From contig CAVSLM010000014.1 of the NCBI GenBank assembly GCA_963728895.1, positions 51,027-115,026 on the forward strand: a stretch of 64,000 nt of DNA, in the 5' to 3' direction. The translations under genes and the position numbers were made by a program. The stretch comes from CAVSLM01 sp963728895 (GTDB lineage Bacteria > Pseudomonadota > Gammaproteobacteria > JBBQDK01). A model generated the notes under the pieces. It saw nothing but the letters and a program-made list of their open reading frames with translations. It was not told the origin of the DNA and searched no databases. Positions 37,926 to 47,116 of the stretch are shown piece after piece (within the stretch, counting starts at the first letter, position 1; each line of letters starts with the position of its first letter).

Positions 37926-38279
37926 TGGGAGTCGTCGGGGCGCTCGCCGGCTGCGTGTCCCAGGAAACGACTCAGCTACACCCGGGACGTCTATCCTCTG
38001 CTCAGATCCAACTGTCTGAAGTGTCACATGCCGCCCGACGGCGAGGGCTATCGCGAAACCAGCCTGAGCGTCGAGAGCTACGAAAGCCTGATGCGGGGTA
38101 CCTTCGAAACGGGCCGGTGATCGTGCCCGGTGACAGCAAAAAGAGCCTGCTCGAACATGCTGATCGAGGGCCGCGCCGGTCCTTCGATGCGTATGCCGCA
38201 CGGCACGAACGAACCTCTAACAACAAGAGAGATCCGGGTACTGCGCCTCTGGGTGGATCAGGGCGCAAAGCATAACTGA
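37926..38279 (+). pseudogene. Lipoprotein-type c-haem protein, frameshifted
   Basis: The start MGVVGALAGCVSQE has a lipobox (LAGC). Downstream in another frame come YPLLRSNCLKCHMPPDGEGY with one CxxCH haem motif at about 38011-38025 and LSVESYESLMRGTFETG. A second shift near 38118 leads to VIVPGDSKKSLL and, after a third near 38155, to MLIEGRAGPSMRMPHGTNEP and VLRLWVDQGAKHN, ending TGA 38279. The CLKCH...RMPHG...IRxLRLWVDQGA layout is typical of small c-type cytochrome domain proteins. Three shifts make it non-functional. Confidence 0.65.
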
Positions 38280-38789
38280 CGGGTCTGTATACGGATTCGC
38301 AGACTCTGCCGGGATCGTGAACATTTCCGGACCTGCGCGCAGCGACCCTCCTTGCCTGCTTCCCGTGTTCCTCGCCACCAACCAGGAATTGGGGCTACTA
38401 TTTCCCGCATCTCACCCGTGTGGCGGGTCACCGCCGGACGCTGCCGAGACCGGAACCGCTCGGGCCCGAAGTGGGATCGGCTGTGGCGCAGTTGCGCCAG
38501 GCTAGCCCGGGAAATCCCGCCAGCATTCCGGGAGCTGGCGGAATTCCCAGCCGCGCTGGTGCCGGGTGAGATTTTCGGGCCAGCGCTGGAGAATCGGGCA
38601 ATGCTGATGGAAGATTGCTCCAAACGGCACGGCTGCGGATGCCAAGCTTGCACGCACACGGATCCGTGGCCATGGTGTACTGTGTGCCGCCTCTGTTCGA
38701 GCCTTCGGTGCCGACAGGTGCGGCTCCACACCCCTGCGGTTCGCCAGCCCCCCTTCGCCCACCTTTCCGTATCCGCCGGGAACTGGTCC
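38280..38789. repeat. Intergenic region with a long imperfect hairpin of the dispersed repeat family
   Basis: No gene is supported. GCTAGCCCGGGAAATCCCGC starts at 38500; GGGAAATCCCGCCAGC pairs with GCTGGCGGAATTCCC across nine bases (about 38508-38549), and a further copy GCCGGGTGAGATTTTCGGGC lies at 38562-38581. These belong to the CCCGGAAATCTCAC motif family that recurs at 49229, 50717 and 62700. Confidence 0.55.
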
Positions 38790-39924
38790 ATGCATAGCCG
38801 ATTGCTGCGGGATCAGGAGGACCTGATCGGGCTGATCTACGACGCCGTCGTGCACCCCGAGGCGTGGCAGACCTGGCTCGACAAACTGGTGAGCTGCGCC
38901 GGAGCGCGTTCCGCTCTCCTGATGATCCGGAATCCCGACGGACTGGACACGGGTTTTGCCGTTCAGTCCGGTCTCGATGATGCGCTGCGCGAAGCTCAAC
39001 AGCCGGGGAATCTCGCGCGCCCGATCGGACGCGCAGTGCGGGCCGGACGCGCCGAGCGAACGCGCATTTGTCGCCGGCGCGGGTAGAGCAGAGCCGATCT
39101 ACCACAAACGGGCGTGCACCGGGACATCTGTCTATTGTTCGGTAACGAACGCGGTTCCGGGGTCTGCATCTCCTCCGATGGACCGTGGTCTGCTCCGGTT
39201 CGTTCTGCAGCGCGACGAGTCGCAGGGCGAGTTCAGCGAGAATGAAATAGAAGACCTTCGGAAGCTCGTCCCTCACATCCGGCGCAGCGTGCAACTGGGG
39301 CACGAAGTCGGTCTGTTTCGCGGAAGCGTGGAGGCCATCGTCGAGCGCCTGCCGACGCCCTGTCTGCTCTCGGACGGGACCCGAAGGGCTATTGCCGTAA
39401 ACAGCGGTGCGAGGCAACTGCTCGAGGAGCGCCGGCATGGTCTGGTGCTCAAACAGGATCGCGTGTTCATCGAAGTGCCGGGCCTCACCAGACGACTGCA
39501 GGCATTGATCCGTAACAGTCACGGTACCGTCGGTGGGGCTGACGGACAGGGCGGCGGCATCATCAAGCTGCCGCGTCAGGACCATCTGCCGTTGATCCTG
39601 TCGGTCTCACCCTTTCGCAGTCCGGTCGCAGCGGTATTTCCAAAGTGCGAAGACATGGTTGCGCTCCTCCTTTACGATCCGGAGCGCAGGTTGCTGCCGA
39701 ACGATCAGCTGTTGCTGGAGGTATTCGGGCTGACACGCGGCGAGGCGCGGGTGGCGATACTGCTCGCTGCAGGACGTGATCTGGAGGATATCGCTCGCGC
39801 GCTGGGTGTTTCTCTCAATGCGGTGAAGTTTCACCTCAAGTCGATCTATGCCAAGACGGCCACGCACCGCCAGAGCGAAGTCGTGTCACTCCTGCTGTGC
39901 TGTCAGATGCAGACGCTCGCATGA
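38790..39924 (+). pseudogene. LuxR-family transcriptional regulator, frameshifted in its N-terminal domain
   Basis: From ATG 38790: MHSRLLRDQEDLIGLIYDAV, HPEAWQTWLDKLVSCAGARS, then a one-base shift near 38995-39030 and continuation in the second frame to the C-terminus. The C-terminal HTH is complete: LTRGEARVAILLAAGRDLED, IARALGVSLNAVKFHLKSIY and AKTATHRQSEVVSLLL. The layout (PAS-like sensing part, LuxR HTH at the end, about 375 residues) is common in proteobacterial LuxR orphans. The HTH half could still be translated from an internal start (39180), but the full regulator cannot. Confidence 0.75.
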
Positions 39925-40727
39925 GATCGTGCACGAGGCTGGTGCCGGACTCTGCGCCGGGCGGGAGCGCAAGCGATCCCCAGGTCTCGCTGGCCCGTCA
40001 GGGGCACATCGTGAATCGGAACACGGTGAAGAGGGACGACCTGATTTTGACCTTCGATCTCGCCAGCGCCGGAGCGCCGATGGAAACATAAGCAGAGCCC
40101 AGGTCGAAAGTGAAATGTCGACGGGCGCGGGACCGTCGTGGGATCGGTGTATCGGGCCGACGGCGCCCGCTATTGCACGCCGTAGACGTGAACGACGTAC
40201 TCGATGTCCCGCACCATTGTCCCACGGCCGTTCCCGGGGTTGTCGGATTCCGCTCTGAAGGATATCCGGTGCGTGCTGGCCGACATCGGCCGGAGCATGA
40301 CCCACTACCCATCCGTTCCTGAGGGATGTACGCGCCGATGCGCCGAACTCGCCGGTTCTCGTGCAGAAAGGTCGAGCCACTCTTGTGACCTTTGCCTGAA
40401 GAGTGCGGGGTTGACGAGGGCCTCACCGTCTGCAACCACCCGAAAGGACTGCAACACCTGTTTGGCTCGCCACACGCAGTCGGGAGGACCCTGGTCGCGC
40501 CGATGCGCAATATCGGTGAGATATGCGGACTACCACGTGCGTCGAGTCAATGCAGACAAGACCGCCCCCAGTGGGAAGGGACGGAGATGATCGAGACCCG
40601 TTTTACGCGGGCGTCGCGCTGGCGACTACACTCTGTCGGCATGGGTCTGCTCCCCGTTGTCAAGAGGTGTGGCTCGCAACTGGGGGTCACACCCAGTGCC
40701 AGCCCATTTCGCTGAAAGGGAGAGACA
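39925..40727. other. 800-base stretch without a recognisable gene
   Basis: Several short open frames exist but none has a convincing composition, start or family pattern. A copy of the dispersed motif (ATCGGTGAGATATGCGGAC) is at 40512-40530. The stretch is probably eroded coding DNA between two frameshifted genes. Confidence 0.4.
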
Positions 40728-41628
40728 GTGAACTTTCTGGTGACTTTGGATAATCGAAACAGGGCGGTCTGGGCATTCGCAGGATTCGCTCTCATCCTGG
40801 CGGTTGGGCTGGTCGACTTGGTTACCGGATTTGAGCTCACGTTTGGGCTGTTCTACCTGATTCCAATCTATCTGGTAGTCTGGTCTGCGAGTCGACGGCT
40901 CGGGATCATGGCGGCTCTTGCCAGCGCCATGGTATGGCTGGCCGCTGATTCGGCAGCGGGGTGCCTCCATTACTCACACTCTTCTATCTACGTCTGGAAT
41001 ACCCTTCATCCGACTCGGCAACTTTATCGTGTTCGCGCTGCTGCTTTCCGAACTGAGAAGGGCGTTGCTACACGAAAGGGAACTGGCTCATACGGACTAC
41101 CTGACCGGCGCGGCTAACTCGAGGTCCTTCTTCGAACTCGCGCAGGCGGAGATTGACCGCTTCCAGCGATATCAGCATCCGTTCTCCATAGCGTATATGG
41201 ACCTTGACAATTTCAAGACCGTAAATGACCGGTACGGTCACGAGGCAGGTGACCAGGTCCTCCGTACGGTGGTTGACCATGTCATAAGGTGCTCGCGGAA
41301 GACGGATGTTATCGCGCGGCTCGGCGGAGACGAATTTGCCCTACTGTTGCCGGAAACCGATCAGAAAGCGGCGAAGGTCGCCATCTCAAAACTCCAAAGC
41401 TGCCTTCTGGAAGCAATGCGAAGAAGCAATTGGCCGATTACATTCAGCATCGGTGTATTGACATGCACCGACGACGTGCCGCACACGGCAGACGACTTGA
41501 TCAAGGTGACTGATGATTTGATGTACTCGGTAAAGCGTGACCGGAAGAACGCCGTGCAATGCGCCTCTTACACGGTGGGGGTAACCGGGGACGGGGTAAC
41601 AGGGGACGTACCACGATTTGCGAGTTAG
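40728..41628 (+). pseudogene. Membrane diguanylate cyclase (GGDEF), frameshifted between membrane part and catalytic domain
   Basis: The start MNFLVTLDNRNRAVWAFAGF is followed by hydrophobic helices (ALILAVGLVDLVTGFELTFG, LFYLIPIYLVVWSASRRLGI). Near 41000-41015 the frame shifts, and the second frame gives IRLGNFIVFALLLSELRRAL and a complete GGDEF domain with LAHTDYLTGAANSRSFFELA, YMDLDNFKTVNDRYGHEAGD and RLGGDEFALLLPE. The residues for cyclic di-GMP synthesis are all present. The frame ends inside the repeat AACAGGGGACGTACCACG (41601), so the natural C-terminus was replaced by a RAYT-leader copy. Confidence 0.78.
41601..41625. repeat. RAYT leader repeat, partial copy
   Basis: AACAGGGGACGTACCACGAT is a copy of the first 20 bases of the RAYT leader (17281, 23578, 23761). 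It overlaps the end of the diguanylate cyclase frame. Confidence 0.65.
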
Positions 41629-41774
41629 TCTATTCGACCATTGACTGAAGGATGGATCGACCCGGTCTGACTACGCCGATGTTTGTGGTGCGCTGGTGCA
41701 CAACCTCCCAATGTGCGCAGGAACCTGAGCCGAAGGGGAACCGACGAAGCGGACCAACGACAGATGTATACCGC

Positions 41775-41940
41775 TCCCCCAGGAGGCCACGCTGGCCGCG
41801 GATCGTGGAGACGTAATCGACGCCATCAAGATCACTCGGGAAAGAACGGGTCGAAGTCTCAAAGAAGCGAAAGACGCGGTAGACGCCTATTTGCACGGCG
41901 GCGCCACCGGGAGCGAATCGCCGCGAGAACTTCGATCGTC
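41775..41940 (+). pseudogene. Small protein with ribosomal L7/L12 C-terminal-like motif (fragment)
   Basis: A frame without a clear start reads LPQEATLAADRGDVIDAIKI then TRERTGRSLKEAKDAVDAYL, which closely follows the AIKxxRExTGLGLKEAKDAVDAYL signature of the L7/L12 C-terminal fold as found in stand-alone small proteins of proteobacteria. Upstream sequence in the same frame is not protein-like and no ribosome site is seen, so the start may be lost. It is not the ribosomal rplL gene itself. Confidence 0.4.
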
Positions 41941-42353
41941 AGCTCTCTGGCCCGGCGATGTCGGGCGGTTGCCGGGAATCGGGGCGCCCGCGGACGGGGA
42001 ACACCGCGGGCGCCCGAACATCGCGCTGAGACAGACAGGCGATACGGCCTGCCTGTTACGATCGCTGCCGGCCATGGAGAGCGAAGCGAGGGCCGGTAGT
42101 CCCCGGTAGCGATGAGGGCGCACTGTTTACCCGGAGTCGCGAAGCGGCGCAGGGGAAACAAAGTAGCCATCCGAGCATCGCATCCAGCCCTTGCGGGAGT
42201 GCTGCGAAGCCAGCACCGAGCGAAGCAAGGGTGTGGCGTAGCGGCACGGACGCAGGGCGGCCGGGGCACTAATGGCTGTCGCGTAGGCGAGTCGATTTTG
42301 GGGACTGGGATGTCCCAAAATCTTTCACGAGGTAGCGACACGCTTGTCCGTGT
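41941..42353. other. Stretch without a recognisable gene
   Basis: No frame on either strand is convincing. The sequence around 42110-42300 has low-complexity GC-rich runs (GCGAAGC..., AGCGAAGC repeats) and may be eroded DNA next to the broken haloperoxidase-like gene. Confidence 0.35.
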
Positions 42354-43162
42354 TCAGTGCTGCTCCCAACGGGACCACTTGGCTCCCGTCCGATTGTTCC
42401 GACGCTTGTCGTACGGTAGATACACCGGTGCGTGTCCCTCGACGTGCTCTGTCACGAATTCGTATGCGAGCTCGCCAACCTGCGGGACGAACTGTCTGCT
42501 TGCTTCGATGGCAGCCCGAAAGTGAAGGCCTCCCCACCGTCGTGAAAGACCGCAGTCGTTCGCAAACTCGGTCCACGTTGCCCACGGACCGAGTGTTATA
42601 TCCTCCTTTGGCGTGATGCCCGGCTCCACCGTGGAGGCCCTGCAGAGCGGGAACCGACCAGTTCAGCTCGTCACTGCTGAAGAACCGCCTTGCGGCCTGC
42701 CTGCGCACATGGCCGTCGAGACGGACGGGATACAGTTTGCTCCCCAACCGTAATGCCGATTGGCGTGCCATCCTCGATGTTTCTGTTGGTCGCGCTTTCG
42801 CTTGCGGGACGACGGAGCCGCGAGTAGACGCCTAGCGCTGTCGGGTGATACGGCGCCGAAGCGTCAAACCAGGCATTCGTCACCAGTGTGGTCACGCGAA
42901 TGACCAATTTGACATCGGAGCCCGTGGGCGAAACGTCGCTGAAGACGACGGGTACCACGGCCGGAATGATCACTTCGACAGGCGCGTTTCCGGTGTCCAG
43001 ATCGGAGGCTGCCGCGGCCTGCGCGGCTTGAAGCAACATGAAGGCCGAGGCCAGCGATAGCGCCACCTTGAGCAAGAACGCCCGGAAAGAGGCTTGCCGT
43101 GTGGGTTTGTTGTCGAAGAAAATTGCGCGAGATGCCGTATCCGGCACGAATGAGCGTTTCAT
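42354..43162 (-). pseudogene. Vanadium-haloperoxidase-like exported protein with internal deletion
   Basis: From ATG 43162 (GGAGGAAATC upstream) an export segment (FLLKVALSLASAFMLLQAAQ) is followed by DVKLVIRVTTLVTNAWFDAS and APYHPTALGVYSRL, the N-terminal block of DUF6851/vanadium-dependent haloperoxidase-like proteins. After GITVGEQ (about 42740) the frame is lost and only the far part returns: GITPKEDITLGPWATWTEFA (about 42610), WGGLHFRAAIEASRQFVPQV and YEFVTEHVEGHAPVYLPYDK. Several hundred central residues are missing, including the phosphatase-like active site. It is a deletion pseudogene. Confidence 0.62.
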
Positions 43163-43474
43163 GATTTCCTCCCTGTTTGGCGATCTCTTGGCTTGGCGCC
43201 GACTCGGCAAATTTCTGGCAGAGACAGCAACTCGGCTGTGTTGCGTCGTCCACGGATGGTCGCCTGCTACACCCTCGATTTGTTCTCGGTCTCCCTCGAG
43301 AATCGCTTGGCTGCACCGGATTCGCCCGGTGAGCCGAGGCGTGCAGTGCCCGGCTCTCCACCCTGCTTTTGGGCAAGTTTATCTTCTCCACCGGCACCGG
43401 CCTGGGCAAGCGTTGAATTGGCGAAGCAAATCCGCTTCATTGGAACGTGAGTGGCGCTGTGATTGGCGGTCTGT
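43163..43474. other. Intergenic segment without a gene
   Basis: The 310 bases between the haloperoxidase-like pseudogene and the polysaccharide genes show no supported frame. The promoter of the pseudogene should lie at its left end. Confidence 0.4.
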
Positions 43475-44173
43475 TCAGTGCAGGCGGGATTTCGTCCCCA
43501 GGAAATAGATCCACAATCCGAATACATGGCGAAGGTAGTTGGGGAGGAATTCCCGGTCATGAAGCCAGAGGGCGATCGGTAAGTACAGCGGCCCGAGCAG
43601 TAGCGTGTACCAGTCGCGTATGCGGCCAACCTTTTCGCCAATTATGCCGTGCATTGCCATCAAGCGGGTCAGTGCCTTGATGGTGTACGGTCGGACATGG
43701 GTAGGGTCGTCGTAAAAGTTCCACATGCTCCAGGCGCTAGCGCTGCGTACGTCGGGGCACTCGACATATGCGACCCCGGAGGCTTTGAGCACCCGTTGAA
43801 TCTCGCTCGCGGCCAAGAGAGGATCCGTGAGGTGTTCCAGCAAGTGACGTGCGATCAAAAAATCGACGGACGTAGTGCGCAACGGTAGGGCCAGGGCGCT
43901 TCCCGAAACGCGCGAGTAGGATCCGGAAGCCGGCTGCAATGTCAAATCGATGCCGATGACGTGCAAGTCGCCCCGAAATGAGCACAGGCGTTCGGCGAAC
44001 GTGCCGTCGCCGCAACCCATGTCCAGCACCACAGCGCCCGCCGGCAGACGTCCGAGCGCAGCAAACAGAGCGGTGGGAGTTCGCCAGGTCGGTATCACTC
44101 GAGTGACACGGGACTTCAGTCGTCCCGTGCGTGCGTCTTTTTGGTAGTAGCCCTTGGGGTACATGCACTTCAT
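43475..44173 (-). CDS. Class I SAM-dependent methyltransferase in polysaccharide cluster
   Basis: A 232-residue protein with motif I VVLDMGCGDGTFAERL (about 48-63), motif II IGIDLTL, and LLEHLTDPLLAASEIQRVLK. It has a hydrophobic C-terminal segment LLLGPLYLPIALWL. The start could be ATG 44173 or ATG 44164 (MYPKGYYQKDAR); the second has GGATGAAG before it. It follows the GT9 gene with no gap, so the two are cotranscribed. Such enzymes methylate sugars or lipid carriers of surface glycans; the substrate is not evident. Base composition is somewhat less GC-rich than the flanking window. Confidence 0.82.
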   Translation of the reverse strand: MKCMYPKGYYQKDARTGRLKSRVTRVIPTWRTPTALFAALGRLPAGAVVLDMGCGDGTFAERLCSFRGDLHVIGIDLTLQPASGSYSRVSGSALALPLRTTSVDFLIARHLLEHLTDPLLAASEIQRVLKASGVAYVECPDVRSASAWSMWNFYDDPTHVRPYTIKALTRLMAMHGIIGEKVGRIRDWYTLLLGPLYLPIALWLHDREFLPNYLRHVFGLWIYFLGTKSRLH

Positions 44174-44174
44174 C

Positions 44175-45215
44175 CTAACCGGCTATCGCCATCAGTTTGC
44201 GGGCCACCACCGTCGGTTGCAACTGGGCCAGGCACGCGTGGTGGGGACATTTCCTGGCGACGGTCGGATCCTGATCGTCTCCAAAGCAGGGGCCGCACGG
44301 AACCGAAATTGACAGCGGTACGGCTCCAATGAGTGCGGGCCCGGTAAGTCGGGGATCGGTGGGCCCGTAGAGGCATAGCGTTGGAACCTTCAAGGACGCC
44401 GCTATGTTGGCAAGCCCACTGTCATTTCCTACGACCGCTCTGGAACTTCGGACAAGTTCAACGGCACCACGCATGGATACGTTTCCGACAAGATCGATGA
44501 CGTTCGTCAATCGCCCGAGGCGTGCGATCTCGCGACTTTGTCGCTCATCATCGAGTCCGCCTCCAAGGAGGACGAAGACGACATCTGGCAATGCGGAGAT
44601 CAATGCATGCCAATGGCGTGCGGGCCAGAACCTCCAAGTCGCATTGCGCCCGCCACCGATTGCCAGCACGACATAGGGTTGAGGCGGGATTGCCACCTCG
44701 GCATCTGCAGCCTCGGCAAACAGCGTGTTGCTGTCGGCAGGTAGCCTGATATCCTGGGAGTAGGCTAGATGCGCTGCCAGCTTCCCGATCGTCGGATCCC
44801 TGGCCACCGTACGATTGAATACGTTTCTGGCCAGTGCATTCGTCACGACGCCGATCCTTATCGGTATGCCGGACAAGGCCGCCAGCGATAGGGTATCCGG
44901 CTGGTTGGAGAGATAGCTTACAGCGAGCACCGGGAATTTCCGACTGCGTATGTGGAGCAGCAGCTCCACCCACCGCTTCGCGTACGAGAGAAGTTCGGTA
45001 CCGTGGGTCGCGCGATCGAGGTATTTGACTTCCCCTATCAATGTGCTGTTCGCCAGTAGCTCGTTTCCCTCGTTGCGGTGGGGAATGATGACGGTCGCGG
45101 ACTGGCACTCGTGCTTCTCCAGCAAATTGGCCAGTCCGGGATAGATCACGCACCAGTCGCCAATGCCGGAAGGTCCGAAGTAAAGGAGCTCCCGTTTTGG
45201 TTGATGCTCTATCAC
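44175..45215 (-). CDS. Glycosyltransferase family 9 (heptosyltransferase-like)
   Basis: The 346-residue protein starts MIEHQPKRELLYFGPSGIGD. The N-terminal GIGDWCVIYPGLANL block is the GT9 acceptor loop. The C-terminal half has YVVLAIGGGRNATWRFWPAR, VFVLLGGGLDDERQ and the nucleotide-sugar site VVGNDSGLANIAASLKVPTL with LYGPTDPRLTGP. GT9 enzymes transfer heptose or related sugars to LPS core. The usual histidine after DSG is asparagine here (GLANIA), so the donor may differ. It is directly followed by the methyltransferase gene. Frame intact. Confidence 0.85.
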   Translation of the reverse strand: MIEHQPKRELLYFGPSGIGDWCVIYPGLANLLEKHECQSATVIIPHRNEGNELLANSTLIGEVKYLDRATHGTELLSYAKRWVELLLHIRSRKFPVLAVSYLSNQPDTLSLAALSGIPIRIGVVTNALARNVFNRTVARDPTIGKLAAHLAYSQDIRLPADSNTLFAEAADAEVAIPPQPYVVLAIGGGRNATWRFWPARHWHALISALPDVVFVLLGGGLDDERQSREIARLGRLTNVIDLVGNVSMRGAVELVRSSRAVVGNDSGLANIAASLKVPTLCLYGPTDPRLTGPALIGAVPLSISVPCGPCFGDDQDPTVARKCPHHACLAQLQPTVVARKLMAIAG

Positions 45216-46058
45216 GATTGATTCCTCGCAGCTGCATACCGCTGATTCAAGGACCGGGAGCGTGCGCCTTCGGCCGATGCAGGACAGATCCCCTCATGGC
45301 GGGAGACCGTCGGGAAACCGCAGGCCGCTCCACGGGTATCGCGCGGAAATCCCTGGTCACTCATGCGATCTTGGACTCCTTCGGGACCGAACGGACAATG
45401 GGCGTAGCCACGCGGACACTGGCTTATCGGCACCGGCAGCCGCTCGCTTGGATGTAGCGCGACAACGCATCCACTACTGAAGCCGCGGAGGTGGTTATCG
45501 AAGCGCAGGGGCGGGTTATTGTCAAATCCGGTGCGCAGCCTGATCAGATGGCCTTCTTGCCGCCGGCGTTCTTCCCGTGGTCGGTATCCTACTTGAAGCT
45601 CGTTCCCGTGCTCACCGTAAACGGGGTGCGAAGTGTCGCCAGCGTAGCTTGGTGCACATTCGCGGCTCGTAAATTCTCGCACCCATGGTGTCGCCGGTTA
45701 CACGATCGTCGGCCCGATGCGCGTTACACCCGGGCAACGTGTCGAGCTTCGCCTTCTCGAGTGACGGCGAAATCGAGAGTGCCGCCCGGCGGGTATCGGA
45801 GCGACCTGCACTCCGCCGGCTAGCTCCGGAATGCCACGGCGAAGTCGTGATAAGGTGGCGGATCGATGCGCCTTGGCTCGCATATCTCAGCGGGATCCCC
45901 GATGCTGGCGCAGGGCTCGTGTGCCCGGGCTCGGCCTTTCACCAGTAAACACGGTATTTTCCGAGTTGCGTCGTATCTGCCACCTGATCGGGCGGCTCCG
46001 GGCGCCGGCTCCTGCCTCAATGCGATCGTCCAGGCTGACTTTCGCCGCCCGCAATCGT
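45216..46058. other. 840-base gap in the polysaccharide cluster; dispersed repeat, no gene
   Basis: No frame is convincing on either strand. A copy of the dispersed motif family lies at 45882-45925 (CGCATATCTCAGCGGGATCC), whose following bases also resemble 10900-10945 upstream of nrdJ. The gap separates the GT9/methyltransferase pair from the GT2/GT4 genes, which may therefore be two operons. Confidence 0.45.
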
Positions 46059-47036
46059 TCAGGTCGCCGCCGTGCCCGGACGTGGACTGAAGAGCATGCG
46101 CAGCAGCCGCTCCGTGGGAAGCGCGAGGATCATGCGCTCGCGTCCGCGCACGCTGATCCGCCACGGGAACCACAGGCCGGCAAAGCGCTTACGGCGTGCC
46201 AGCGAAAAGCGTTTCATGAGCCGCAGGTAGCCGTCGTCGTCGGGCAGTTCCCACTTCTCCTGGAAGCGCGCGCTGCTGCGCTGCGCCCAGGCATCGCTCC
46301 AGCGTACCCAGAAGTACGGGATGTCCGACCAGGCCAGCGGCGTCGCATGGTAATTGGGGAAGCTGATCACCGACTCGGGTTCCAGATAGATGCTGCCCCC
46401 GGCCTCCTGGATGAGCATGGCAAAGTCGTGATGCTCGGAGTGGCTCATGAGCTCCTCGTCCAGCGGTCCGAGGCGATCGAACACCGCATTGCGCGCCAGT
46501 ACGCAGTGGAACTCCAGCGCCCCCACCGGTTTGCGCCACAGGGCGTCGCCGGCCTCGGAGGCCGGCCGGTGCGCGACTTCGTGCGAGTGGTGAAACACCC
46601 TGCGGCCGTCCTCCACGGCCACGTAGTCCCAACCGCCGACTGCATGAACGATCCGGTCCTCCAGAGGGCCTTCCAGGTAGAGCGGTTCCACCGCCCAGGC
46701 ACCGGTTGTGCGTGCGCAGTCGAGCAGTCGATCCAGCCACCCGGGTGTGACGATGGCGTCATTGTCGATGAAGACGACGAACTCGCTGTCCACCCGCGCC
46801 TGCCCGAGATTGCGGGCCTGGTTGGGAGCGAGATAGTGTTCCACCCGGATCAGCTCGAAACCTTTCTCGGCGGCCTGCGCCCGCAGTTGGCGTGCAACGT
46901 GGGCCGGCGAGCGCGCGTCGACATAAATGAGCCGGAACGGCGGAGTGGTGTGCGCATAAATGCTTTCCAGCGCCGGTACTGCGAAACTGAAGCGCTCGCG
47001 CGGTACCACCACAATGGTCACAGGCGTATCGGACAT
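46059..47036 (-). CDS. Glycosyltransferase family 2
   Basis: This 325-residue GT-A protein starts MSDTPVTIVVVPRERFSFAV. It shows the nucleotide-binding strand and LESIYAHTTPPFRLIYVDAR, the NQARNLGQARVDSEFVVFID block with DND as the metal-binding DxD motif, and HSEHHDFAMLIQEAGGSIYL toward the end of the catalytic domain. The C-terminal part is basic (KRFSLARRKRFAGLWFPW). It is the first of three minus-strand genes in gene order from the right (GT4 upstream, HD-like protein before that). Donor and acceptor are unknown. Frame intact. Confidence 0.85.
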   Translation of the reverse strand: MSDTPVTIVVVPRERFSFAVPALESIYAHTTPPFRLIYVDARSPAHVARQLRAQAAEKGFELIRVEHYLAPNQARNLGQARVDSEFVVFIDNDAIVTPGWLDRLLDCARTTGAWAVEPLYLEGPLEDRIVHAVGGWDYVAVEDGRRVFHHSHEVAHRPASEAGDALWRKPVGALEFHCVLARNAVFDRLGPLDEELMSHSEHHDFAMLIQEAGGSIYLEPESVISFPNYHATPLAWSDIPYFWVRWSDAWAQRSSARFQEKWELPDDDGYLRLMKRFSLARRKRFAGLWFPWRISVRGRERMILALPTERLLRMLFSPRPGTAAT

Positions 47037-47116
47037 GAACTTTCCCCCTTACTAGAAACCAGCTGTCGTTCCAGCGCGCGCCTAGTGCGGTCTGGTTCCG
47101 GGCACGCATCCTACGG

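Noticed and set aside
45491..45823. 110-codon plus-strand frame in the polysaccharide-cluster gap
   Set aside because: No ribosome site, no family pattern, and the composition changes along its length; treated as eroded DNA.
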